Shown here: positions 1 to 6,325 of the stretch, in pieces
Layout: every line of letters begins with the position of its first letter
Position numbering within the stretch: position 1 is the first letter of the stretch
Origin: a virus
Reading direction: 5' to 3' (one strand)
DNA: 34,626 nucleotides
Virus record (IMG/VR): IMGVR_UViG_3300005860_000055
Location: 1-34,626 of that record
Notes under the pieces: generated by a model
What the model saw: the letters and a program-made list of their open reading frames with translations, nothing else
The model's database searches: none
What the model was told of the DNA's origin: nothing
Program-made: the position numbers and the translations under genes

Positions 1-1
1 T

Positions 2-262
2 TATGATGAGCGGTTTGCTGGGTGGTATGGGGTGCCGTTTAGGGTGGAGGTATATGCTCATACGAGTAGTCCGATAATGGCGTTAAATTATCAGGAGATA
101 TTAGCGGGGTTGGTGGATAGTGGGTTAGTGCCGAGGGAGATACTGGTAGAGATGATGCCGATACCGATGAAGGCGAGGGTTAAGAAGGAGTTGAGGAAGC
201 AGGAGGAGATGGCTAAGGTTATGGCGATGGTGGAGATGGGTAAGGTGGGGGAGAAGAAATGA
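2..262 (+). CDS. C-terminal fragment of a probable portal protein (cut by the window edge)
   Basis: The frame is open from base 2, upstream of the first GTG/ATG, so the gene enters from the left and only about 86 residues are visible. These residues resemble portal C-termini: a strand-like stretch (FRVEVYAHTSSP), then helices describing a query-like loop (MALNYQEILAGLVDSGL), then MMPIPMKARVKKELRKQ and a charged tail. The position, with tail and lysis genes after it, is plausible for a portal, and no other portal candidate exists in the window. Its stop overlaps the next start (ATGA). The assignment rests on general resemblance only; it could be another virion protein. Confidence 0.45.
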   Translation, partial: YDERFAGWYGVPFRVEVYAHTSSPIMALNYQEILAGLVDSGLVPREILVEMMPIPMKARVKKELRKQEEMAKVMAMVEMGKVGEKK

Positions 263-1089
263 GGGATTGGTTTGGTAGGGCTTGGGATTTTGTTGTTAAG
301 AGTATAGGCGGGTTAGCAATAAACCAGAGGTGGGTTGATTATAAGCGGTGGACTGATTTTGGTGGGTCGTGGTTTCCTAAAGCGGATTATCAATTAGTTG
401 GTCATGATGAGAGTTTTAGAAAGCCGTCATATAAGTTTTTCTGGTGGTGGTTGCGGTATGCTGTTTTTATTGTGGGGAAGATTATAGGGCGAGTTAAGGC
501 GTTTGGGGCGGTTGGAATTAGAGGGGTTTATAGGTTAGGTGTTTTAGGAGTGGTTAAGGAGTTAGGTTCTTGTATGATAAGGGGAGTTTACAGGTTAAAT
601 GTTTTGGGGAGATGTAAGGTTCAAGGGGCGATTTCAAGTTGGGTTAGATATTGGCTTTATTTTTCAGGGTTGCTTAGGATTTTAGGGCAATGTTTAGCTG
701 TTATAAGGATATCTCTTCAGGTTTTAGGTTTAGCTAAACTTTTAGGGATTTGTAATTTGATTATAAGAATTTTAGTGAGTGGGGCGGGCAATATAAGAGT
801 TCAGGGGTCAGTTTTGAGTGGGATTAGGTGTTGGCTTTATTTTTCAGGGTTGCTTAAGGTTTTGGGGCGAGGTTTAGCTATTATAAGAATACCTCTTCAA
901 GTTTTGGGGTTGGTTAAGTTTTTAGGGGTTTGCAATTTGATTATGAGAGTTTTTGTTGGTGGGTCAGGCAATATAAAAGTTCAGGGCAAGTCTTGTGTTA
1001 CTCAGTATGTTTCTTGGCAACATTTTAAGACTTGGCAAGAGTGGGCTAACGCAACGGGTGGGAAGTGGTATTATATGTGTTCACAATAA
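259..1089 (+). CDS. Decapeptide-repeat protein with Trp-rich ends, probable virion/tail-associated
   Basis: A 276-residue protein of unrecognised family. Its centre (about residues 75-245) is built on a 10-residue period: very hydrophobic blocks end in Arg or Lys (YWLYFSGLLR, ILGQCLAVIR, ISLQVLGLAK, LLGICNLIIR). At least 12 consecutive blocks are in register, and two 60-residue super-repeats are nearly identical. Earlier blocks form 20-residue repeats around IRGVYRLxVLG. The ends are aromatic and resemble each other (QRWVDYKRWTDFGGSW near residue 23; SWQHFKTWQEWANATGGKW near the C-terminus), possibly caps. It is coupled to the upstream gene by ATGA and followed by tail genes. A beta-solenoid or membrane-inserting virion component is inferred, not shown. 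Confidence 0.6.
   Translation: MRDWFGRAWDFVVKSIGGLAINQRWVDYKRWTDFGGSWFPKADYQLVGHDESFRKPSYKFFWWWLRYAVFIVGKIIGRVKAFGAVGIRGVYRLGVLGVVKELGSCMIRGVYRLNVLGRCKVQGAISSWVRYWLYFSGLLRILGQCLAVIRISLQVLGLAKLLGICNLIIRILVSGAGNIRVQGSVLSGIRCWLYFSGLLKVLGRGLAIIRIPLQVLGLVKFLGVCNLIMRVFVGGSGNIKVQGKSCVTQYVSWQHFKTWQEWANATGGKWYYMCSQ
619..978 (+). repeat. Two tandem 180-bp coding repeats
   Basis: Two in-frame units, 619-798 and 799-978, each begin with a Val-Gln-Gly codon triplet and encode 60 residues; a third unit starts at 979 (VQG) and is cut short. Each unit contains six 10-residue (30-bp) sub-blocks. Nucleotide identity is high, including the shared stretch tggctttatttttcagggtt, so the duplication looks recent. 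Confidence 0.8.
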
Positions 1090-1109
1090 AATGAAGGAGG
1101 TGTTAGCAA

Positions 1110-1475
1110 ATGGCGACGATTGTGCAATCAGATTTTGTTAATAACATTTTCAATTCAATTTCGGCTATTGGTCTTTTTTATAATGGGTCGGAGATAGGAG
1201 CAGGAACTAATTATTCAAGAATATCGATAACTCCTGCAGACCATTTGCAAGTGACGAGTGATGCGAACAATTATTATATTAGCAACAAGGTGCAATTTAG
1301 TTTTGTTCAGGCGACCTCTGATTGGGGGGAATTTAATCAGATAGGGATTTTTGCTGGAACTACTCCAGTTTTATGGTTTTTGATTGATGTTCCTTTAAGG
1401 ACTGTGAGGGCGAATGACCAAGTTTTTATAGAGGTTGGGAATTTGCAGATAACGATACCTAAGAGTATAAGTTAA
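1110..1475 (+). CDS. Small tail/fibre-associated virion protein
   Basis: A 121-residue protein that looks wholly beta-structured. The pattern SFVQATSDWGEFNQIGIFAG, then a short loop, then a VEVGNLQITIP-type ending is familiar from small phage tail or fibre-base proteins (W...igif....v..Gn..i). A strong ribosome site (aaggaggtg) lies 9 bases before the ATG. It sits between the repeat protein and a fibre-type protein, which supports a role in the tail tip or fibre base. The exact family is not identified. Confidence 0.55.
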   Translation: MATIVQSDFVNNIFNSISAIGLFYNGSEIGAGTNYSRISITPADHLQVTSDANNYYISNKVQFSFVQATSDWGEFNQIGIFAGTTPVLWFLIDVPLRTVRANDQVFIEVGNLQITIPKSIS

Positions 1476-1489
1476 GTGAGGTGATGTAG

Positions 1490-2242
1490 ATGCCTTATAC
1501 GAGGAGACCTTTCAATTATACAGGAACTTTACCTAATCAGGTAGAGAATGATTTAGGGTTGGCAGATGATAATTTTGATATTTTAGCTCAAGCTTTTGTG
1601 AACAATGACCCAGCGACTGGGATAGTGAAGAATGCAGACATGTTAGATGGTTTCCACGCAAGTCAAACTCCTGCTCCGAATGTGATAGTTCCGCTTAATG
1701 CAAGTGGGATTTTAGATTTGAGTGCGACTTATGTGAAAAGTAGTGTTTATACATTTCGCAGAGTTTATTTGACTAATGCGACGAGTGATTATATGTTGCA
1801 GGTGGGAGAGGAGGCTTATATAAGTTTTAGTAATGCAACGAGTGTGCCGTTAAGAATAGCGACTTCTTCTAACGCACTTTATTGGCTTTACTGTAGTCAT
1901 AGTTGTTTGTTGCTTCCTAACAATACGACTTATTCAAATGCGTTTAAAGGTGTAGATTGGGGTTATAATTATGACGGAACAAATTTTTTTGCAGTAGGTA
2001 ATGGGCTTACAGGTAGTGGATTTATGTTAGGGAATGTATCTATGAGTGGTTTTATAATATCTTATATAGATATTTCGGAATTTAAAACTATTACTCAACA
2101 TGTTGCTGTTTATAGTATTGTACCATACAGCATAAGGCACATAGCATGTCATTGGATTTCCCCTGTTTCTTGGACTTCACTTGGAACTTTAAACTTTATA
2201 GAGCCAAGAACTGGTTATGTTTTAGTCAGGAGGTTAGCATAA
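1490..2242 (+). CDS. Tail fibre / receptor-contact protein
   Basis: A 250-residue protein. Residues about 46-75 contain MLDGFHASQTPAPNVIVPLN followed by a Gly-Ile-Leu-Asp segment, a signature common in phage tail fibres (DGyHAs.tP..N.ipv.d..G.L). The C-terminal part is rich in Ser, Asn, Thr, Tyr and beta-strand-like, as expected of a host-contact domain. The N-terminus (FNYTGTLPNQVENDLGLADDNFDILAQAF) resembles the helical start of many small fibre proteins. The stop overlaps the next ATG (taATG), suggesting coupling to the assembly-type gene. Confidence 0.7.
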   Translation: MPYTRRPFNYTGTLPNQVENDLGLADDNFDILAQAFVNNDPATGIVKNADMLDGFHASQTPAPNVIVPLNASGILDLSATYVKSSVYTFRRVYLTNATSDYMLQVGEEAYISFSNATSVPLRIATSSNALYWLYCSHSCLLLPNNTTYSNAFKGVDWGYNYDGTNFFAVGNGLTGSGFMLGNVSMSGFIISYIDISEFKTITQHVAVYSIVPYSIRHIACHWISPVSWTSLGTLNFIEPRTGYVLVRRLA

Positions 2243-2673
2243 TGAAGGTATGGGCTTATATTCATCCAGAATTGAAAATACTTTGCTGTGCTTTGCTACC
2301 TGAAGCGGTTCCCGAAGGCGTTCAAGCAGTAGAACTTGAAGTAGCATCTCCTGACGATGTAGTTCTTGACAATGGACAAATTAGGTTAAAAACAGAAGCA
2401 GAAAAGCTTGCGGAAGAAAAGCAGAAAAAACTTGAGGAGCTAAAGCGGTATGTGGCTTCATTGCTTACACCGACTGATTACATTGTCACGAAGATAGCAG
2501 AAGCTCAGATACGAAATGACACGGAAGAAGTAGAAGCTCTCAAGCAAAAGTATTCAGTCCAACTTCAGCAAAGAGAAGCAATTAGAGTTTGGAATGAGCA
2601 AATGAAGCAGGCTATACGGAATGCGCAGAGTTTGGAAGAGTTGATGAGGATAGTGATTGAGTTTAAAAGCTAA
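2242..2673 (+). CDS. Tail-fibre assembly-like / fibre-associated protein
   Basis: A 143-residue protein. The start is the ATG overlapping the fibre stop; the longer in-frame extension lies inside the fibre gene and is rejected. The N-terminus is beta-like (MKVWAYIHPELKILCCALLP), the middle is a charged helix (KTEAEKLAEEKQKKLEELKRY), and then comes LLTPTDYIVTKIAEAQI, reminiscent of the conserved DW/DY-containing segment in fibre-assembly and DUF4376-type proteins. Base use is richer in C and less G-skewed than its neighbours, which may indicate recent acquisition. Function is inferred from position and this motif. Confidence 0.5.
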   Translation: MKVWAYIHPELKILCCALLPEAVPEGVQAVELEVASPDDVVLDNGQIRLKTEAEKLAEEKQKKLEELKRYVASLLTPTDYIVTKIAEAQIRNDTEEVEALKQKYSVQLQQREAIRVWNEQMKQAIRNAQSLEELMRIVIEFKS

Positions 2674-2712
2674 TGAGATTTGTAAGTGCATAGATTTTAA
2701 GGAGGTAAGAAG

Positions 2713-2862
2713 GTGCCTAAGAAGTTAGACCGTTGTATCAGGAAAGTAATGCGGAAGGGTTATACTAAGTCTCAAGCGTATGCGATATGTTCTAAGTCAA
2801 CAGGATGGGTTCGTGGCAAAGGCGGGAAGTGGGTAAAGAGGAAGAAGAGGAAGAAGAAATGA
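2713..2862 (+). CDS. Small basic Cys-containing phage protein
   Basis: A 49-residue protein starting at GTG with a ribosome site (ggaggtaag) six bases before it. The core LDRCIRKVMRKGYTKSQAYA followed by IC matches a frequent phage mini-protein pattern (C...vm..G....sAy.IC). The tail is a run of Lys/Arg (RKKRKKK). The biochemical role of this class is not known to me. It overlaps the next gene by ATGA. Confidence 0.65.
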   Translation: MPKKLDRCIRKVMRKGYTKSQAYAICSKSTGWVRGKGGKWVKRKKRKKK

Positions 2863-3134
2863 ATTCTGAGACAGTAGTTTATTTACTGATTGCGGGTTTT
2901 GTAGGCATTTTATTCAAGATAGTTTGGGATTGGTTGGTTAGTTTGAAAAAGAATAACGGAATACAAGAGATTTGTCGGCAGCGGTTTGAGATGCTTGATG
3001 ATGAGATTTGCAGAGTGTATGAACGATTGGAAAAGATTGAAGAAAGGTTAGAAGCGACTTTGGAAAAAATCAACAGAAAAATAGATGAGAAGTTTGAACT
3101 ATTGATTAAAATGTTGACGCATGAGCGGTCGTAG
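2859..3134 (+). CDS. Membrane-anchored coiled-coil protein, lysis cassette
   Basis: A 91-residue protein. One N-terminal membrane segment (TVVYLLIAGFVGILFKIVWDWL, residues about 4-25) is followed by a long charged helix with heptad character (MLDDEICRVYERLEKIEERLEATLEKI). The layout resembles small lysis-accessory proteins of the XhlA type (there with the membrane segment at the other end), but no family is recognised. The start is the ATG overlapping the previous stop; an upstream in-frame start would lie inside that gene. It is the first membrane gene of the lysis cassette. Confidence 0.65.
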   Translation: MNSETVVYLLIAGFVGILFKIVWDWLVSLKKNNGIQEICRQRFEMLDDEICRVYERLEKIEERLEATLEKINRKIDEKFELLIKMLTHERS

Positions 3135-3145
3135 GAGGTAGTTTT

Positions 3146-3412
3146 ATGGAAGGTTATTGGAAGCAGTTTGGTTGGCATTGGGTGATAATAGGTTTAGGTT
3201 TGGTGTTTTTTATGACTGGGTTGATTGGTTTATTTTACGAGCCGTTTCAGTTTGTGTTTAAGAAGGTTTTTCTTTTGTCTTTGTGGTATGTATTTGCTTA
3301 TTTGACGAGGCTGACGAGGATAGGGCATATAGATTGGGATGATGAGTGGGCTAAGAGGTTGTATTATCTTGTTATATTAATAGGGTCGTCGTTAATAGTT
3401 GCACTTGCTTGA
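3146..3412 (+). CDS. Holin candidate (multi-span small membrane protein)
   Basis: An 88-residue protein with three likely membrane segments: WVIIGLGLVFFMTGLIGLFY near the start, VFLLSLWYVFAYL in the middle and LYYLVILIGSSLIVALA at the end. A short charged loop (RIGHIDWDDEWAKR) separates the last two. It lies directly before the secreted lysozyme, with stop and start overlapping (tgATG). Size, topology and position fit a holin. The family is not identified, and the 81-residue membrane protein at 17743 is a competing candidate. Confidence 0.6.
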   Translation: MEGYWKQFGWHWVIIGLGLVFFMTGLIGLFYEPFQFVFKKVFLLSLWYVFAYLTRLTRIGHIDWDDEWAKRLYYLVILIGSSLIVALA

Positions 3413-4020
3413 TGAGACAGTTATTGCTCACATTGGTTTTTATATTAACACTTACAAGTCAATTTTCATACGCTGAGTGTAGGAAGTTAGTTCATCAAGT
3501 CAAGCAGGCATCAGAGTTTGTATTAGGTTTGGATTATCCTTATTGGTATAATGTGGGGCAGATTGAAGCTGAGACCAATTGCATATGGCGGACTTCTTTA
3601 GACGGGTGGGGTTCGATTGGATATGCTCAATTGACTGAAAGGTTTTTGCCTTGGTTGAGCGAGAAGTTTCCGAATTGGCGGATTAAGGGGCATATAGACC
3701 ACTTCATGGCTCAAGCTTATTTGATTAAGCAGTTGATTGAGCAGGTGAAATGCAAGAAACTTTGGTGTGTGTATCAGTGTTATAATCGGTCGTGTTGGAA
3801 GGTGAATAGGGAGGCGGTGCAAGCAGATTGTATATGGGAGAGAGCGTTTGAGTTGTGTAATGGGCGGTATGTGGAGAATATTTGTGTTTGGAAGCAAGCT
3901 GGGAAGTGTTTGCAGTGGCGGACGAATTGTGATATAAATTACAACTATGGTTATAAAGTTTGGAAGAATGGAGTGAAGTATCGGAATGGGGTTATCGAGC
4001 GTGTCTATCGTTATTGGTAG
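3412..4020 (+). CDS. Secreted endolysin, lytic transglycosylase/lysozyme-like
   Basis: A 202-residue muralytic candidate. It starts with an N-terminal signal peptide (RQLLLTLVFILTLTSQFSYA, likely cleaved after AYA-like SYA). Next is a GH23-type core: QIEAETNC, where a Glu would be the catalytic acid, then GWGSIGYAQLT, the G-x-AQ motif of SLT lysozymes. The C-terminal half has about ten Cys (CKKLWCVYQCYNRSC and others), suggesting disulphide-stabilised folding outside the cytoplasm. Export by signal peptide would make this a Sec-dependent endolysin, released or activated when the holin depolarises the membrane. The ATG at 3412 is chosen over the adjacent TTG. Confidence 0.75.
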   Translation: MRQLLLTLVFILTLTSQFSYAECRKLVHQVKQASEFVLGLDYPYWYNVGQIEAETNCIWRTSLDGWGSIGYAQLTERFLPWLSEKFPNWRIKGHIDHFMAQAYLIKQLIEQVKCKKLWCVYQCYNRSCWKVNREAVQADCIWERAFELCNGRYVENICVWKQAGKCLQWRTNCDINYNYGYKVWKNGVKYRNGVIERVYRYW

Positions 4021-4327
4021 GCGTTGGTTTTGGGTTTTAATTGTGATAGGTTTATTAGTTGTTGTTTTGTGGTTAGTTATGTATATGAAGAGGCAAGAAA
4101 CTGTTTTTAGGCAGGCAATTAAACAGCAAGAACAGATGATTAAGCAAAAGGATGAGCAAATACAGCAGTTACAGGAGCAATTAGAAGCTTTGCAGAGAGA
4201 GCAGGTGTTAAGGGAAAAGAAGATAGTAGTTTTGAAAAAGCAAAGGATGCAGATACAGAAGCCCCAGAATGTTGAAGAGATAGTGCGAGAATTTAGAAGT
4301 TTAGGATATGAAGTGCAAATAAGGTAA
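3986..4327 (+). CDS. Inner-membrane spanin-like protein (Rz-type)
   Basis: A 113-residue protein. Basic start, one membrane segment (WFWVLIVIGLLVVVLWLVMY, residues about 14-33), then a continuous Gln/Glu/Lys coiled coil (QQEQMIKQKDEQIQQLQEQL onward) to near the end. This is the i-spanin layout, which implies a host with an outer membrane. It overlaps the lysozyme gene by 35 bases in another frame, a usual arrangement for lysis genes. No lipoprotein o-spanin with a lipobox was found, so the assignment stays tentative. Confidence 0.6.
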   Translation: MGLSSVSIVIGRRWFWVLIVIGLLVVVLWLVMYMKRQETVFRQAIKQQEQMIKQKDEQIQQLQEQLEALQREQVLREKKIVVLKKQRMQIQKPQNVEEIVREFRSLGYEVQIR

Positions 4328-4341
4328 AGGAGGTGAGAGGT

Positions 4342-4554
4342 ATGGGGGAGGTGATTAGGTGTTTTCATTGTGGCAAAGAGAGGACTAAAAGTGCTGAGGG
4401 TAAATTTATAGATGGTAGTTGGGTTGATGATTGGCGTCTAAAAAATACTGAGGCGTGGGGCAAATGGGTATGTTCTGTGCATTGTTTTTGGAGAGTGGTT
4501 CATACATATGGTTGGGATTTTGATGACTGTTGTGGGAGTTGGTGTGATGCTTAG
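4342..4554 (+). CDS. Small Cys/Trp-rich putative zinc-binding protein
   Basis: A 70-residue protein. The start is the ATG after aaaggaggtgagaggt. Cys pairs CFHCGK near the start and CSVHCFW in the middle could form one zinc site of the CxxC-CxxxC kind; a further CCGSWC lies at the end. It is rich in Trp. It lies inside the lysis cassette between two coiled-coil membrane proteins; its role is unknown. Confidence 0.55.
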   Translation: MGEVIRCFHCGKERTKSAEGKFIDGSWVDDWRLKNTEAWGKWVCSVHCFWRVVHTYGWDFDDCCGSWCDA

Positions 4555-4930
4555 ATGGCTTAAGTGGATGATAAGTGTTTTATTGGGAAGTTTATTGATA
4601 ATAGGGAATGTTTATGCATATGAAGTGTGTTTTTCTGAGGAGCAGGCGAAGCAGATAATAGTAGAGCTGAAACAGAAGCGTGTATTAGAGCAGGAAGTTC
4701 AGGAGTATGAAGCGTTGATTGAGAATTTGAAGAAGCAAAATGAGATACTGAAGGAGCAAAATCGATTGTTGAAAGAGCAGATAGAGCTTTACAAAAATCA
4801 AAAGCAGTTATATGATACGGCGTTGAAGGAGTGTGAAAAGAGACAGAAGGTTGGTTTATTTGAGAAAGGCAAGTGGTTTATATATGGTGCTGTTAGTGGA
4901 TTAATATTTTTGACGCTTTGGGTGAAATAG
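4547..4930 (+). CDS. Signal-peptide, coiled-coil, C-terminal-membrane protein (spanin-like)
   Basis: A 127-residue protein if it starts at the ATG at 4547, which overlaps the previous stop; an upstream in-frame ATG at 4508 would add 13 residues. Residues 1-25 look like a signal peptide (WMISVLLGSLLIIGNVYAYE, cleavage after AYA-like VYA). A long coiled coil follows (ALIENLKKQNEILKEQNRLL). A C-terminal membrane segment (WFIYGAVSGLIFLTLWV) closes the protein. This layout could span the periplasm from the outside in, a unimolecular spanin-like design. It is the last gene of the lysis cassette. Confidence 0.55.
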   Translation: MLRWLKWMISVLLGSLLIIGNVYAYEVCFSEEQAKQIIVELKQKRVLEQEVQEYEALIENLKKQNEILKEQNRLLKEQIELYKNQKQLYDTALKECEKRQKVGLFEKGKWFIYGAVSGLIFLTLWVK

Positions 4931-4931
4931 C

Positions 4932-4960
4932 TTGACAGGTGTAGAAGATGAAATTATATT
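4932..4960 (+). promoter_or_regulatory. Sigma70-type promoter of the head operon
   Basis: TTGACA (4932-4937), a 17-base spacer and TATATT (4955-4960). The expected start is near 4967-4968, at the G run that begins the large inverted repeat. It is the only consensus promoter seen on the + strand and lies just after the lysis cassette. Confidence 0.75.
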
Positions 4961-4967
4961 GCAAGTA

Positions 4968-5149
4968 GGGGGGCACTGAGTATATGTTTGCTAATTTTAG
5001 TTTGCAAAAGTGAAAATATTAAAAGAAGACTATAACAAGGAGGGGCGGCTATGGCACGCAGGAAGAGAAGAAAAAAGAGAACTTCTCGTAAGAAGAAAAG
5101 ATAATTGTTCATGAGCAATTATTTTTACATACTCAGTGCCCCTCTTTTT
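4968..5149 (+). ncRNA. Structured leader enclosed by a 14-bp inverted repeat
   Basis: GGGGCACTGAGTAT (4970-4983) is the exact reverse complement of ATACTCAGTGCCCC (5129-5142); a G-U and a G-C pair extend it to 16 bp. The 3' arm is followed by TTTTT (5145-5149) and then by the ribosome site of the next gene. The 5' arm starts where the promoter should start transcription, so the RNA's own 5' end would pair with a site 150 nt later. Inside lie a mini-gene (5051-5104) and a nested hairpin (5097-5126, 13 pairs with G-U, loop CATG) that covers its stop codon. It could act as a terminator or attenuator for the capsid genes or as a stable small RNA. Confidence 0.6.
5051..5104 (+). CDS. 17-residue Arg/Lys peptide MARRKRRKKRTSRKKKR
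   Basis: The ATG follows a strong ribosome site (aaggaggggcggct). The product has 13 basic residues out of 17 and no acidic ones, like phage DNA- or RNA-binding mini-peptides. Its whole gene sits in the loop of the 14-bp inverted repeat, and its stop codon is in the stem of a nested hairpin. It might bind packaged DNA, or the RNA that encodes it. The short length means chance cannot be excluded, but the ribosome site argues for translation. Confidence 0.5.
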   Translation: MARRKRRKKRTSRKKKR

Positions 5150-5162
5150 GTAGGAGGTGCCT

Positions 5163-5588
5163 ATGGCAGAAAAAGAAGAAATTTTAAGAGCTTTAGGGTT
5201 AGACAAGCCTGTGCCACCCCCGACTGGGAGTGGACCTATATCGCCCGATGTTTTAAGGGCGGAATTAGGAGGTCCTGCACCAGCTGGGTTGGATGCGCTT
5301 AAGGAAGGAATGATGGCGTTTATGTATCTGTTAGCTCAGACTGTAGCTACTACTCCTCCTTATGATGAGCTAACAGAGGCAAGTTTGGATATTATGAAGC
5401 GGATAGGGAAGGTAATAGATGTGAATGAAGCTTTGATTAAGGCTCAGATTGTGATGGGTGGTTTAGGTGCGAGTGCACCTATGGCGGGTGCACCTATGGC
5501 AGGAGGTTCTACGCCGACGCCGCCGACACCACCTGTAGAAGGAGCTTCACCTGAGGGAGCTCCTGATTTAGAAGGCATTGAAGTTTAG
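5163..5588 (+). CDS. Head-operon protein with Pro/Ala/Gly-rich tail
   Basis: A 141-residue protein. The ATG at 5163 is chosen because it lies seven bases after taggaggt; a GTG six bases earlier overlaps the ribosome site. Residues 1-100 look helical (KEEILRALGL; LDALKEGMMAFMYLLAQTVA). Residues about 102-141 form a low-complexity tail (APMAGAPMAGG; TPTPPTPPVEG). It is the first larger gene after the structured leader. Function is unknown; a head accessory or minor virion protein is inferred from position. Confidence 0.6.
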   Translation: MAEKEEILRALGLDKPVPPPTGSGPISPDVLRAELGGPAPAGLDALKEGMMAFMYLLAQTVATTPPYDELTEASLDIMKRIGKVIDVNEALIKAQIVMGGLGASAPMAGAPMAGGSTPTPPTPPVEGASPEGAPDLEGIEV

Positions 5589-5602
5589 AGGAGGTGATAA
5601 CA

Positions 5603-5764
5603 ATGGCTAAGAGAGCAAAAACTAAAGTTTTTACTCCAGAGAAGTATTCTGGAATTATTACCAGCAAGTCGGCTCCTCTATCTGGAGGGCAGATTGCTGG
5701 TAAAGATGAGCCTATTTATGAGAATTTTATTAAGCCTTCTCGTGGGAAGAAAGGCAGAAAGTAA
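5603..5764 (+). CDS. 53-residue basic protein of the head operon
   Basis: The ATG follows gaggaggtgataaca. Basic clusters at both ends (MAKRAKTKVF; SRGKKGRK) flank a small polar core (TSKSAPLSGGQIAGKDEP). No family is recognised. It sits between two head-operon genes with an intact ribosome site and an in-frame length of 54 codons. It may be a minor capsid or DNA-associated protein. Confidence 0.6.
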   Translation: MAKRAKTKVFTPEKYSGIITSKSAPLSGGQIAGKDEPIYENFIKPSRGKKGRK

Positions 5765-5780
5765 AAGAGGGGGATAATTT

Positions 5781-6299
5781 ATGGAAGAGAAGACTATTAA
5801 TTTAGACCAATTAGGTATCCAAGCCTTACAGAAGCTTATTGAGGAAATTCAGTATGACGATGAGTTGAGAGAGAAGTTTAACCAAATACTAAAAGACACT
5901 GAGTATTATATTCCCCCGCCAAAAGAGAAAAAAGTAGAGGAAAAAGTTAAAAACGAGATAAAAAAGATTGAAGAGGAAAAAGAAGAGATAAAGACAAAGC
6001 TTCAAGCTCTTGAAAACGAGAAAAAGCTTCAGAAGGCTTATGAGATAATGGACAAATACAATATTCCTCGTGAGATGATTGCTGAGGTAGAAAAGTATGC
6101 GAGGGAAAATGGCATTCAGAAGTGGGAGACTGCTTGCAAGCTTTATGCTTTAGAGCAGAAGCAGTTGCAATCGTTGACTATTAATCAGCCTCCTCACAAG
6201 AAAAATAAAGACTTAATAAGCCGTTATGCAGGTGAGGAGGGGAAAACTAATTTGAAAGAAGATTTGCTACAAGTTTACAGAAGCATTGTAAACTTTTAA
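5781..6299 (+). CDS. Scaffold-like coiled-coil protein
   Basis: A 172-residue, highly charged protein placed directly before the major capsid gene. A long Lys/Glu helix (EKKVEEKVKNEIKKIEEEKE onward, residues about 50-100) is followed by a helical C-terminal part ending in LLQVYRSIVNF. Such a layout before the capsid gene is typical of phage scaffolding proteins, which guide procapsid assembly and then leave. No protease domain is present. The start ATG follows agagggggataattt. The assignment is by composition and position. Confidence 0.6.
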   Translation: MEEKTINLDQLGIQALQKLIEEIQYDDELREKFNQILKDTEYYIPPPKEKKVEEKVKNEIKKIEEEKEEIKTKLQALENEKKLQKAYEIMDKYNIPREMIAEVEKYARENGIQKWETACKLYALEQKQLQSLTINQPPHKKNKDLISRYAGEEGKTNLKEDLLQVYRSIVNF

Positions 6300-6325
6300 C
6301 AAATTAGAAAAGGAGGTGTAAGGAG

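Noticed and set aside
3598-4368. 256-codon ORF on the minus strand across the lysis genes
   Set aside because: It is antisense to four overlapping genes with ribosome sites. The C-poor plus strand leaves few stops on the opposite strand, and the product is low-complexity Ile/Cys/Ser/Pro.
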